DNA from: Frondihabitans australicus
Lineage (GTDB): Bacteria > Actinomycetota > Actinomycetes > Actinomycetales > Microbacteriaceae
Length of the DNA stretch: 64,000 bases
Assembly (NCBI RefSeq): GCF_003634555.1
Contig: NZ_RBKS01000001.1
Coordinates: 1,612,001 to 1,676,000 of the forward strand
Reading direction: 5' to 3'
Positions 15,888-23,304 of the stretch are shown here, piece by piece. Numbering within the stretch: position 1 is the first letter of the stretch; each line of letters begins with the position of its first letter. Under the pieces are notes generated by a model. The model saw only the letters and a program-made list of their open reading frames with translations, was not told where the DNA came from and searched no databases. Both the position numbers and the translations under genes were made by a program.

Positions 15888-16598
15888 GTGCAGTATTTCA
15901 ATACTATCAAGAGCTCATCGGGCCGTCCGCGACGTCGCGCGGCCTTCGCCACACTCGCCGCCACGGCTTCTCTCGCTTCGGCTCTGGTCGTGCCCGCGGC
16001 CGCGAGCGCCTCGGCTCCTGCGACCCGCTCGCTCGACGCCGCGACCGTCGCCGAGGCGCACGCGTTCTTCGACCGCTACGGCGTCTCGACCGCGACGGCC
16101 GATCGCCTCCTCGGCGAGTACGAGCACGGCGGCACCTGGCTCGCGCTCACCGGCAGCGCACGCCCGGTGAGCACGAGGTCGCAGGATGACGGCGACGCCC
16201 TCGCCACCGTGAGCACCTACGCCGACGGCTCCATCGCCGTGCAGCGCGACGAGAAGGCCGTCGACGTCTCCGATCCCCGCCTCCGCGGTGTCTCGGGCTG
16301 CTCGAAGAGCGGCACCGCGTACTCGAACTGCAAGGCCGAGATGTGGTTCGGTCTCGTCGCGATGAGCTTCCGGGTCAGCTACAACCTGCAGTCGGGCAAC
16401 AACCGGGTCACGAGCGTCTACGGCGCCACCTGGTCGATCGGCGGGTCGTGCAGCACGAAGCAGCAGTACTTCGGCCGCCCGAACAGCAAGGTCGCGCGCC
16501 TCGACGTGCTCGCTCAGATGTGCGTGATCCCGCACTCCGAGATCATGTGGCTGCAGTTCTCGGTCGGCGGCAACAAGACCAGTCTGACGATGGGCTGA
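15888..16598 (+). CDS. secreted protein of unknown function
   Basis: A 236-residue protein with a long Sec signal (basic start, then AAFATLAATASLASALVVPA and an ASASAPA cleavage region). The mature chain has an N-terminal helical part (AEAHAFFDRYGVSTATADRLL) and a C-terminal domain with four cysteines (SGCSKSG, SNCKAE, GSCSTK, QMCVIP), which could form two disulfides outside the cell. It resembles small secreted actinobacterial beta-sandwich proteins of undefined role; no family is recognised. The start is GTG 15888 with no ribosome site, fitting the promoter just upstream. It is followed after 2 bp by a tiny membrane-protein gene. Confidence 0.7.
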   Translation: MQYFNTIKSSSGRPRRRAAFATLAATASLASALVVPAAASASAPATRSLDAATVAEAHAFFDRYGVSTATADRLLGEYEHGGTWLALTGSARPVSTRSQDDGDALATVSTYADGSIAVQRDEKAVDVSDPRLRGVSGCSKSGTAYSNCKAEMWFGLVAMSFRVSYNLQSGNNRVTSVYGATWSIGGSCSTKQQYFGRPNSKVARLDVLAQMCVIPHSEIMWLQFSVGGNKTSLTMG

Positions 16599-16600
16599 AC

Positions 16601-16711
16601 GTGGGCCTGCTGCTCTGGAACGTGCTGGTCGGCGCCCAGGTCGCCGTCGTCGCGGGAGTCGTCGTCGCGCTCGTGCTGTTCGTGCGCTGGGGCCGACGAC
16701 GCTCCCGCTGA
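16601..16711 (+). CDS. 36-residue single-pass membrane protein
   Basis: A GTG-started frame of 36 residues, two bases after the stop of the secreted-protein gene. The sequence is one hydrophobic span (LLLWNVLVGAQVAVVAGVVV then ALVLFV) and a basic end RWGRRRSR, giving an N-out/C-in anchor topology. The tight spacing implies translational coupling. I do not recognise a family. A short frame could be chance, but the clean membrane-segment-plus-arginine pattern and position argue for a real gene. Confidence 0.5.
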   Translation: MGLLLWNVLVGAQVAVVAGVVVALVLFVRWGRRRSR

Positions 16712-16723
16712 CGATGTGGCCGG

Positions 16724-17446
16724 TCAGCCGGCGAGCGCCGCCTCCAGCTGCGCGTAGAACGCCGCCGGGTCGCCGGCGAGCGACGCCTTCACCATGGCGC
16801 TCCAGTCGTCGACGACGACCTCGATCGCGTCGTGCTCGAGACCGGCGAGCGAGGCTCGCGGCACGTCGCGAGGGTCGATCATCGGCCCCTCGTAGCCGTC
16901 CATGATGTCGGTGTCGGCGGCTCCGAGGTGCACGCCCTGCACCAGCGTGCCCTGGGCGGCCAGCTCGAGGCGGACCCCGTTGGTGAGGTTCCACTCGGCC
17001 GCCTTGGCCGCGGCGTACGCCCCGGCGCCCGGGTACGAGAACCACGAGAGGGCCGACAGGACGTTCACGATCGCCCCGCCGCCGTTGCCCGCGAGCACCG
17101 GCGCGAACGCCCGGATGACGCCGAGGTTGCCCCAGAAGTGCGTGTCCATCTCGCGCCGGATCTCGGCGAGCTCGCCGGTGACGAGGGCGGCGCCGGTCGA
17201 GATGCCGGCATTGTTGACCAGGAGCGTCACATCCTGCGCCGTGGCAGCCGCCGCCGTGACCGACTCGTCGTCGGTCAGGTCGAGCCGCAGCGGCACGACG
17301 CGCTCGTCGGTGAAGTCGAGCGTCTCGGGGCGGCGGGCGGTCGCGTAGACCTTCCGTGCGCCGCGCTCGAGGAGCTCCTCGACGAAGGTGCGGCCGATGC
17401 CGCGGTTGGCGCCGGTGACGAGGGCGGTCTGCTGGGTGATGTCCAT
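16724..17446 (-). CDS. short-chain dehydrogenase/reductase (SDR)
   Basis: A 240-residue Rossmann-fold oxidoreductase. The cofactor motif is TGANRGIGRTF (TGxxxGIG), the NAG motif is LVNNAGIS, the catalytic serine lies in NVLSALSWFS, and Y-x3-K is YAAAKAAEW. The substrate is unknown. It is divergent from a MerR-family gene, and its promoter has the long 19-bp spacer typical of MerR-activated promoters, so induction by that regulator is likely. Confidence 0.9.
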   Translation of the reverse strand: MDITQQTALVTGANRGIGRTFVEELLERGARKVYATARRPETLDFTDERVVPLRLDLTDDESVTAAAATAQDVTLLVNNAGISTGAALVTGELAEIRREMDTHFWGNLGVIRAFAPVLAGNGGGAIVNVLSALSWFSYPGAGAYAAAKAAEWNLTNGVRLELAAQGTLVQGVHLGAADTDIMDGYEGPMIDPRDVPRASLAGLEHDAIEVVVDDWSAMVKASLAGDPAAFYAQLEAALAG

Positions 17447-17496
17447 GGTGTTCCTTCTCTGACGTGTCTCTCACGCCCGGTCGCCTGGCCGGGCGT

Positions 17497-17527
17497 GAGC
17501 TACGCTAAGACCTGACGTTGACGTCAA
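17497..17527 (-). promoter_or_regulatory. MerR-type promoter with 19-bp spacer for the SDR gene
   Basis: On the minus strand TTGACG (17522-17527) and TAGCTC (17497-17502) are 19 bp apart, two more than optimal. The dyad-rich sequence CCTGACGTTGACGTCAAGG (17511-17529) overlaps the -35 and spacer. MerR-family activators bind such spacers and twist them into register. A second inverted repeat (CTCACGCCCGG at 17470-17480 with CCGGGCGTGAG at 17489-17499) overlaps the -10. Confidence 0.65.
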
Positions 17528-17612
17528 GGGCAAGTCCCTGGCGAAAAGAGTTCCGAGACGACAACGGGTCTCGACGACAACGGCTCTCGACGACACCGAC
17601 GAAGGGCGCGGG

Positions 17613-18062
17613 ATGCGAATCGGAGAAGTGGCCGCGAAGTCCGGCGTGAGCACCCGGGCGCTCCGCTACTACGAAGAGCAGGGCCTCCTCGGCTCGACGC
17701 GCACCACCGGCGGCCAGCGCGACTACGCGCCCTCGGCGGTCGAGCGCGTCCGGCTGATCCAGCAGTTCTTCGCGGCGGGCCTGCCGAGCCGCACGATCCT
17801 GCGGATCCTCCCCTGCGTCGAGACCGGGCACGCCTCCCCCGAGGTCTTCGACCTCCTCGGCGCCGAGCGCGCGCGGATCACGGCCACGATGGCCGAGCTC
17901 GAGGCCGCCCGCGACTCGCTCGACCGCATGATCGACATCGCCGCGCATCCGACGGCCGAGCACTGCCCGGCGCTCCGCACCGGCGAGGACGCCGTCGACC
18001 TGGCGGCGTCCGGCGCCGGCGCGACGTCGCTCGCCGCGTCGTCGCTCGCGGCCACGGCCTAG
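17613..18062 (+). CDS. MerR family transcriptional regulator
   Basis: A 149-residue regulator. The winged helix-turn-helix MRIGEVAAKSGVSTRALRYY followed by EEQGLLGSTRTTGGQRDY is unmistakable MerR. It is followed by a dimerisation helix (ERARITATMAELEAARDSLD). The C-terminal tail is alanine/serine rich (about 35 residues) with one cysteine at EHCPAL, so the effector site is not obvious. It is divergent from the SDR gene, which it probably controls through the long-spacer promoter between them. Its 3' end overlaps the convergent gene at 18059 by 4 bp. Confidence 0.9.
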   Translation: MRIGEVAAKSGVSTRALRYYEEQGLLGSTRTTGGQRDYAPSAVERVRLIQQFFAAGLPSRTILRILPCVETGHASPEVFDLLGAERARITATMAELEAARDSLDRMIDIAAHPTAEHCPALRTGEDAVDLAASGAGATSLAASSLAATA

Positions 18063-18589
18063 GGCGCGAGGAGTCCCCGACCGTCGGGCACCGTGAAGGC
18101 GAGCTTCGGCAGCCACTGGTCGGGTGCGGCCCAGCCGGGCCCCGTGGGCAGCTGCCGGAGGAGCTTCCGCACTGATCCTGCGGCCGCCGGCTGGGGCAGC
18201 ACGCGTCGCGGCGCCATCGTCGCCAGAGCCCCGAACCACCAGTGCCGCCAGGTCGGCTCGAGCGACTCGGGCTCGAGCACCACGTAGTAGTCGGGCATCA
18301 CGCGCTCGCCCGCCGCGAAGGCCGACACGGCCTGCGCCACCTCGACGTCGAGCGCGCCACCGGTCGAGCGATCGTCGAAGAACTCGACCCAGGCGTGGGC
18401 GACGTGACCGAGCGGATCGGAGTCGTGCACGACGTACGGCCCCTGCGAGGCGCTGATGCGGCGAGCGCCGTCGGCGTCGGGCTCGCCGAGCTGGAGGGCA
18501 TCGACGCCGCGGAGGGCGCTCAGCCCCTCGATGACGTCTGCGGACGCGTCGCCGACCACGGCGACGACTGTTGCGTGCGAAGCGGCCAT
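18059..18589 (-). CDS. hypothetical protein
   Basis: A 176-residue soluble-looking protein starting MAASHATVVAVVGDASADVI. Visible features are an N-terminal alternating strand/helix, 'GHVAHAWVEFFDDRSTGGAL' in the middle and a tryptophan-rich WRHWWFGALATMAPRRVLP. I do not recognise a family. The start at 18589 has TACGAT five bases upstream on the minus strand and no Shine-Dalgarno, so it may be leaderless. It is convergent with the merR gene. Confidence 0.6.
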   Translation of the reverse strand: MAASHATVVAVVGDASADVIEGLSALRGVDALQLGEPDADGARRISASQGPYVVHDSDPLGHVAHAWVEFFDDRSTGGALDVEVAQAVSAFAAGERVMPDYYVVLEPESLEPTWRHWWFGALATMAPRRVLPQPAAAGSVRKLLRQLPTGPGWAAPDQWLPKLAFTVPDGRGLLAP

Positions 18590-18700
18590 GCACGATCGTA
18601 CGTCCGCTGGCGGCCGGACTCGAGAGGCAGGGCAATCCGTTTTGCGCCCGGTGCCGAACTCCTGGTCACACGCACCCAGGATCAGGAACTGGAGCCCCCC

Positions 18701-18976
18701 ATGACGACGCTCACCGCCGCCGACGCCCTCGGGACCACGACCGCGCCGCGCCCCGAGCACGCGACGCGGTCGCCGTTCCGGGCGGTGTCGGCTCCGTTCG
18801 AAGCCCCCTCGACAATGGCGGCGAGCCTCGAGACCACCGTCCAGCGCACGCGCCGCCTCGCCGTGGCCGCCGACCGCCGCAGGCACCGCGTCACCGTCGT
18901 GTCGTCGGGCATCGCGGTCGGGCTGGGCAGCGTGGGCACGCTGGCGTTCGCGATCCTGCTCGTCGCCGGTCACTGA
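18701..18976 (+). CDS. small single-pass membrane protein
   Basis: A 91-residue protein starting MTTLTAADALGTTTAPRPEH. The first 65 residues are hydrophilic and basic towards the membrane (RTRRLAVAADRRRHR), followed by one hydrophobic span at about 69-88 (VVSSGIAVGLGSVGTLAFAI). A GGAG lies 8 nt before the ATG. A hairpin with a T-run follows 33 bp downstream, so this is a one-gene transcript. No family recognised. Confidence 0.55.
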   Translation: MTTLTAADALGTTTAPRPEHATRSPFRAVSAPFEAPSTMAASLETTVQRTRRLAVAADRRRHRVTVVSSGIAVGLGSVGTLAFAILLVAGH

Positions 18977-19008
18977 TCGTCACAGGTCACTGACTCTTTG
19001 CATCCCAG

Positions 19009-19052
19009 AAACGACTGTCATGACGTCGCACGACGCCGGGACAGTCGTTTTT
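19009..19052 (+). terminator. Rho-independent-type terminator after the 18701 gene
   Basis: AAACGACTGTC (19009-19019) pairs with GACAGTCGTTT (19040-19050) across a 20-nt loop that itself holds a CGTCG/CGACG pair. Five T's (19048-19052) complete the stem. It shares the AAACGACT core with the hairpin at 28005-28060. Confidence 0.65.
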
Positions 19053-19124
19053 GGTATGCGGCGAATCTTGCCGGAACGGCAACGGGGCTGGCGCCAACGA
19101 CGCACGCCCGGGCACCATGAGCGC

Positions 19125-19829
19125 ATGCACGAGCACCAGCACCCGCACAATGGGCCCTCGGCGGCGCACCTCGACGCCGCGCCCGACCAGGCCTACTGGG
19201 ACGACCGCTATTCGTCGGCCGACCGCCTCTGGAGCGGACGCGCCAACCCCCAGCTGATCGCCGAGGCCGAGCACCTCACGCCGGGCCGAGCCCTCGACGT
19301 CGGTTCGGGCGAGGGCGGCGACGCCCTGTGGCTCGCCTCCCGAGGCTGGCAGGTGACCGCGATCGATCTCTCCGAGGTGGCTCTCGCGCGAGCCGAGGCG
19401 TGGGTGCGCGCCCAGCCGGCTCACGACCCGCAGCCGGCCGACGACACGCAGCCGGACCACGATCAGGGCGCAGGATCGGCGACACCCTCCCCAGCCGACC
19501 GCATCTCCTGGCAGCACCGCGACATCCTCTCGTGGGCTCCGGACGCCGCGGCTTTCGACCTCGTCTCGTCGCAGTACTCGCACTTCCCCTCGGCCGACAT
19601 GGCCGCCGTCGTGACGAAGCTCGCGGCGGCCGTAGCACCGGGCGGCACGCTGCTCGTCGTCGGGCACGAGAAGACCGAGCATCACGCCATCGGGCCGGTC
19701 TTCTTCTTCGAGGCGCGGGAGCTCGGCGGACTTCTCGATCGTGCCGCCTTCGACGTCTCCGCCGAGCTGCGGAAGCATCCGCACCGCGATGGGGCCGACG
19801 AGGTGCTCGTGGCCCGTCGGCGCCCGTAG
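19125..19829 (+). CDS. class I SAM-dependent methyltransferase
   Basis: A 234-residue protein. Motif I is RALDVGSGEGGDALWLASRG, followed by the acidic loop VTAIDLSEVALARAEAW and, after a His/Asp/Pro/Gln-rich insert (HDPQPADDTQPDHDQ, about residues 105-120), the later motifs WQHRDILSW and LVSSQYSHFPSAD. The layout resembles TehB/UbiE-like small-molecule methyltransferases. The N-terminus is histidine rich (MHEHQHPHNG). The ATG at 19125 is the first in-frame start outside the terminator. The methyl acceptor is unknown. Confidence 0.85.
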   Translation: MHEHQHPHNGPSAAHLDAAPDQAYWDDRYSSADRLWSGRANPQLIAEAEHLTPGRALDVGSGEGGDALWLASRGWQVTAIDLSEVALARAEAWVRAQPAHDPQPADDTQPDHDQGAGSATPSPADRISWQHRDILSWAPDAAAFDLVSSQYSHFPSADMAAVVTKLAAAVAPGGTLLVVGHEKTEHHAIGPVFFFEARELGGLLDRAAFDVSAELRKHPHRDGADEVLVARRRP

Positions 19830-19880
19830 CCGTCGTCGCGACCGCCCCCGGGTGTCGGCGGCGGATGAGAGGCTAGGGGC

Positions 19881-22800
19881 ATGCCCGAGGCCATCCCCCT
19901 CGTCGACGCCACCGACATCATCCGGCTGGTCGGCGCCGCGACGTTCGAGCGGGCCCGCGAGTACGTCCGCGAGAACCGCGTCGTCGACACGTCGTACGAC
20001 GCCGACAAGCGCCTCGCGATCGGCCACGTCCTCGGCAGCGACGTCCAGCCCTACGAGGCGACCGCTCGGCTCACCCAGACGCACGGCCAGTACAGCCGCC
20101 CGGTGCTCACCACGTGCACCTGCCCGATCCGCACCGACTGCAAGCACGTCGCGGCGATGCTGCTCTTCGCGAACCAGGCGCACGCGCAGGCCCTGCTGGG
20201 GGCGCCGTCGAGCCTCACCGAGGGCGGCGGTGACGAGGGCGACGGCGACGGCGACGAGACGGTCGCCGAGCCCGCGAGCCAGGGCGCACGGTCACCGAGG
20301 CCGACCGCCCGAAGCACCACGGCGGCTCCTGCGGCCTCATGGCGGCAGCAGCTCGACGTCCTCTCGTCGCCGGCCCCGCTCCCGTCCGCCCGCCTCACCC
20401 CGATGGGCCTGCAGTTCGAGCTGCGCGAACGCACTCGCGAGCGCAGCGGCCGCTGGGGCGCCCCGACCGGCCGACCGGCGACGGAGGCGACGACCCGCCG
20501 CGCCGAGACCGCCGCGCAGGGCGCCGACGACGAGCACTCGTCGCCGTACCGCCTCGGCGTGCGCCCCGTCACGCAGTCGGCGACCGGCAACTGGGTGCGC
20601 GGCTCGCTCACCTGGACGTCGCTGCCCTACTCGCTCAACCGTCTCGGCGCGAGCCCCGAGCAGCACCGCTGGTTCGGGCAGTTCCAGGCGCTGCACCGCT
20701 CGGCCCGCGACGTGTACCTGCCCGGGAGCGAGGCGGACTGGCTCTTCCTCGACGACTTCGGCAGCCCGCTCCTGTGGCCTCTGCTGGACGAGGGCCGACG
20801 CCTCGGCATCGCGCTCGTCACCGGCAAGCGGGAGGTCGACGTGACCGTGGCGCAGGAGGCAGGTGTCACGATCGCGGTCTCGCCCGGTTCCGCGGGCGGG
20901 CTGCGCCTCGACGTGGAGGGGGTCGTGGGCGGGGTGTCGCATCCTGCGTTCCACACCGGTCTCGTCGGCGAGCACGGGCTCTACGCGTGGAGCTTCACCC
21001 CCGGGCTGCAGGTGGCGCTCGGGCCGGCCTCGCTCGGCGACGAGGCCCGGCGGCTGCTCGGTTCGCCGTCGATCGACGTGCCGGAGGGCGAGCGCGACGA
21101 GTTCTTCCGGGAGTGGTTCCCCCGGCTGGCCGGGGCCGTGCCGGTGGTGAGCCGCGATTCGTCGGTCGAGCTGCCCGAGATCCTGCCGCCGGTGCTGCGC
21201 CTCACCGCCACGTTCGGCGAGGGCGACGTGTTGACGCTGGCGTGGTCATGGGACGACAACGGCACCTCGAAGCCCCTCGGCGCATTCCCCGTGCCCGACG
21301 ACGTCGAGGTCGTGAACGCCACGCTCAAGGGGCTCGGCGCGGCCGAGTTCGCCGCCGAGGTGCTGCCGCTGCTCGAAGCGCGCAACGACATCCGCGTGGA
21401 GATCGTGGGGGCGCGGCCGGAGTACCGCGAGCTCACCGAGACGCCGCACCTCACCGTGACGACGGTCGAGACCGACAAGCGCGACTGGTTCGACCTCGGC
21501 GTGATGGTGACGGTCGAGGGTCGCACGATTCCGTTCACGCCGCTGTTCACCGCCCTGTCTCGGCGACAGGACAAGATGCTGCTCGTCGACAAGACCTACC
21601 TGTCGCTCAAGCAGCCCGTCTTCGACGAGCTGCGTCGCCTCATCTCCGAGGCCGAAGAGCTCGACGAGTGGGAGACCGGCGAGCTCCACATCAACCGCTA
21701 CCAGGCGTCGCTCTGGGCCGAGCTCGAAGAGCTGGCCGATCACACCGAGCAGGATTCCCGGTGGCGAGCGACCGTGGGCGCCCTCGCCGACGTCGACGGC
21801 GTGCCTCCGGTGCCCGTGCCGGCGTCGGTCTCCGCGACGCTTCGCCCGTACCAGGCCGAGGGATTCTCGTGGCTGGCCTTCCTCTACGAGCACGAGCTCG
21901 GCGGAGTCCTCGCTGACGACATGGGTCTCGGCAAGACGCTCCAGACGCTGGCGCTGGTCGCGCATTCACGCTCCACGACGTCGCTGCCGTTCCTCGTCGT
22001 CGCGCCCACCAGCGTCGTCGGCAACTGGGTCTCCGAGGCCGCCCGCTTCACGCCGGGCCTGCGCGTCCACGAGGTCACGGCGACCGCGGCCAAGAGCCGG
22101 CTCGACCTCGCCGTGCTCGTCGCTTCCGGGGTCGATGTCGTGGTGACGTCGTACGCCCTGTTCCGGCTCGACTTCGCCCGCTACGCCTCGGTCGAGTGGG
22201 CGGGCCTCGTGCTCGACGAAGCGCAGATGATCAAGAACCGCACCTCGAAGGCCCACCGTGCCGCCGTCGAGCTCAAGGCGCCGTTCAAGCTCGCCATCAC
22301 CGGCACGCCGATGGAGAACGACCTCTTCGATCTCTGGTCGCTCTTCCACGTCACCGCTCCCGGGTTGCTCATGACCGGCCTGCGGTTCATGGAGGAGTAC
22401 GCGAAGCCCGTCTCGCTCGGCGACCGACCCGACCTGCTCGCGCGGCTGCGGCGACGCATCCGGCCCCTCATGCTCCGGCGCACCAAAGAGCTCGTCGCGC
22501 CCGACCTGCCCGAGAAGCAGGAGCAGACGATCATGGTCGATCTCGCACCCAAGCACCGCAAGCTCTACGACCTCTTCCTCCAGCGCGAGCGCCAGAAGCT
22601 GCTGGGGCTCGTCGACGACCTCGACCGCAACCGCTTCATCGTCTTCCGCTCCCTCACGCTCCTGCGCATGCTGGCCCTCGACGCGACCCTCGTCGACGGC
22701 GAGGCGTACGAGGGCATGCCGTCGTCGAAGCTCGACGTCCTGATCGACGAGCTGCAGGATGTGATCGCCGGCAGCCACAGAGCCCTCGTCTTCAGCCAGT

Positions 22801-23231
22801 TCACCTCGTACCTCTCGGTCGTGGCTTCGCGGCTGTCGGCCGAGGGCATCGACTACGAGTACCTCGACGGGTCGACGCTCAAGCGGTCGGACGTCGTCGC
22901 GAGGTTCCGCGACGGCACGGCTCCGGTCTTCCTCATCAGCCTCAAGGCGGGCGGGTTCGGCCTCAACCTCACGGAGGCCGACTACGTCTTCCTGCTCGAC
23001 CCGTGGTGGAACCCGGCGACGGAGGCACAGGCCGTCGACCGCACCCACCGCATCGGGCAGACCTCGAACGTCATGGTCTACCGGATGATCGCCCGAGGCA
23101 CCATCGAAGAGAAGGTCATGGAGCTCAAGGAGGCGAAGGCGAAGCTCTTCGACGCGGTCATGCACGACAACGACGCCGCGTTCGGCGCCGCTCTCACCGC
23201 CGACGACATCCGCGGGCTGCTCGGGCCGTAG
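19881..23231 (+). CDS. SNF2-family DEAD/DEAH helicase with SWIM zinc finger
   Basis: An 1116-residue protein. Near residue 75 lies a SWIM finger, TTCTCPIRTDCKHVAAMLLF (CxC and CxH). A disordered Ala/Pro/Arg-rich linker follows, then a large middle region. The C-terminal half is a SWI2/SNF2 ATPase: Walker A DDMGLGKTLQT, DEAQ box LDEAQMIKN, FKLAITGTPMEND, 'FSQFTSYLSVVASRLSAEGI' and DRTHRIGQTSNVMV. It probably translocates on double-stranded DNA and remodels or clears bound proteins. The SWIM finger may bind nucleic acid. It stands upstream of a RecQ-type gene, 73 bp away, and may be co-transcribed. Confidence 0.92.
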   Translation: MPEAIPLVDATDIIRLVGAATFERAREYVRENRVVDTSYDADKRLAIGHVLGSDVQPYEATARLTQTHGQYSRPVLTTCTCPIRTDCKHVAAMLLFANQAHAQALLGAPSSLTEGGGDEGDGDGDETVAEPASQGARSPRPTARSTTAAPAASWRQQLDVLSSPAPLPSARLTPMGLQFELRERTRERSGRWGAPTGRPATEATTRRAETAAQGADDEHSSPYRLGVRPVTQSATGNWVRGSLTWTSLPYSLNRLGASPEQHRWFGQFQALHRSARDVYLPGSEADWLFLDDFGSPLLWPLLDEGRRLGIALVTGKREVDVTVAQEAGVTIAVSPGSAGGLRLDVEGVVGGVSHPAFHTGLVGEHGLYAWSFTPGLQVALGPASLGDEARRLLGSPSIDVPEGERDEFFREWFPRLAGAVPVVSRDSSVELPEILPPVLRLTATFGEGDVLTLAWSWDDNGTSKPLGAFPVPDDVEVVNATLKGLGAAEFAAEVLPLLEARNDIRVEIVGARPEYRELTETPHLTVTTVETDKRDWFDLGVMVTVEGRTIPFTPLFTALSRRQDKMLLVDKTYLSLKQPVFDELRRLISEAEELDEWETGELHINRYQASLWAELEELADHTEQDSRWRATVGALADVDGVPPVPVPASVSATLRPYQAEGFSWLAFLYEHELGGVLADDMGLGKTLQTLALVAHSRSTTSLPFLVVAPTSVVGNWVSEAARFTPGLRVHEVTATAAKSRLDLAVLVASGVDVVVTSYALFRLDFARYASVEWAGLVLDEAQMIKNRTSKAHRAAVELKAPFKLAITGTPMENDLFDLWSLFHVTAPGLLMTGLRFMEEYAKPVSLGDRPDLLARLRRRIRPLMLRRTKELVAPDLPEKQEQTIMVDLAPKHRKLYDLFLQRERQKLLGLVDDLDRNRFIVFRSLTLLRMLALDATLVDGEAYEGMPSSKLDVLIDELQDVIAGSHRALVFSQFTSYLSVVASRLSAEGIDYEYLDGSTLKRSDVVARFRDGTAPVFLISLKAGGFGLNLTEADYVFLLDPWWNPATEAQAVDRTHRIGQTSNVMVYRMIARGTIEEKVMELKEAKAKLFDAVMHDNDAAFGAALTADDIRGLLGP

Positions 23232-23304
23232 GGCTCGCCGGAGTTTTCCACAGCGTGCGGCCACGGCCCAGCGAGTGTCGGCGGATCCTGCGACCATGGG
23301 GGCG

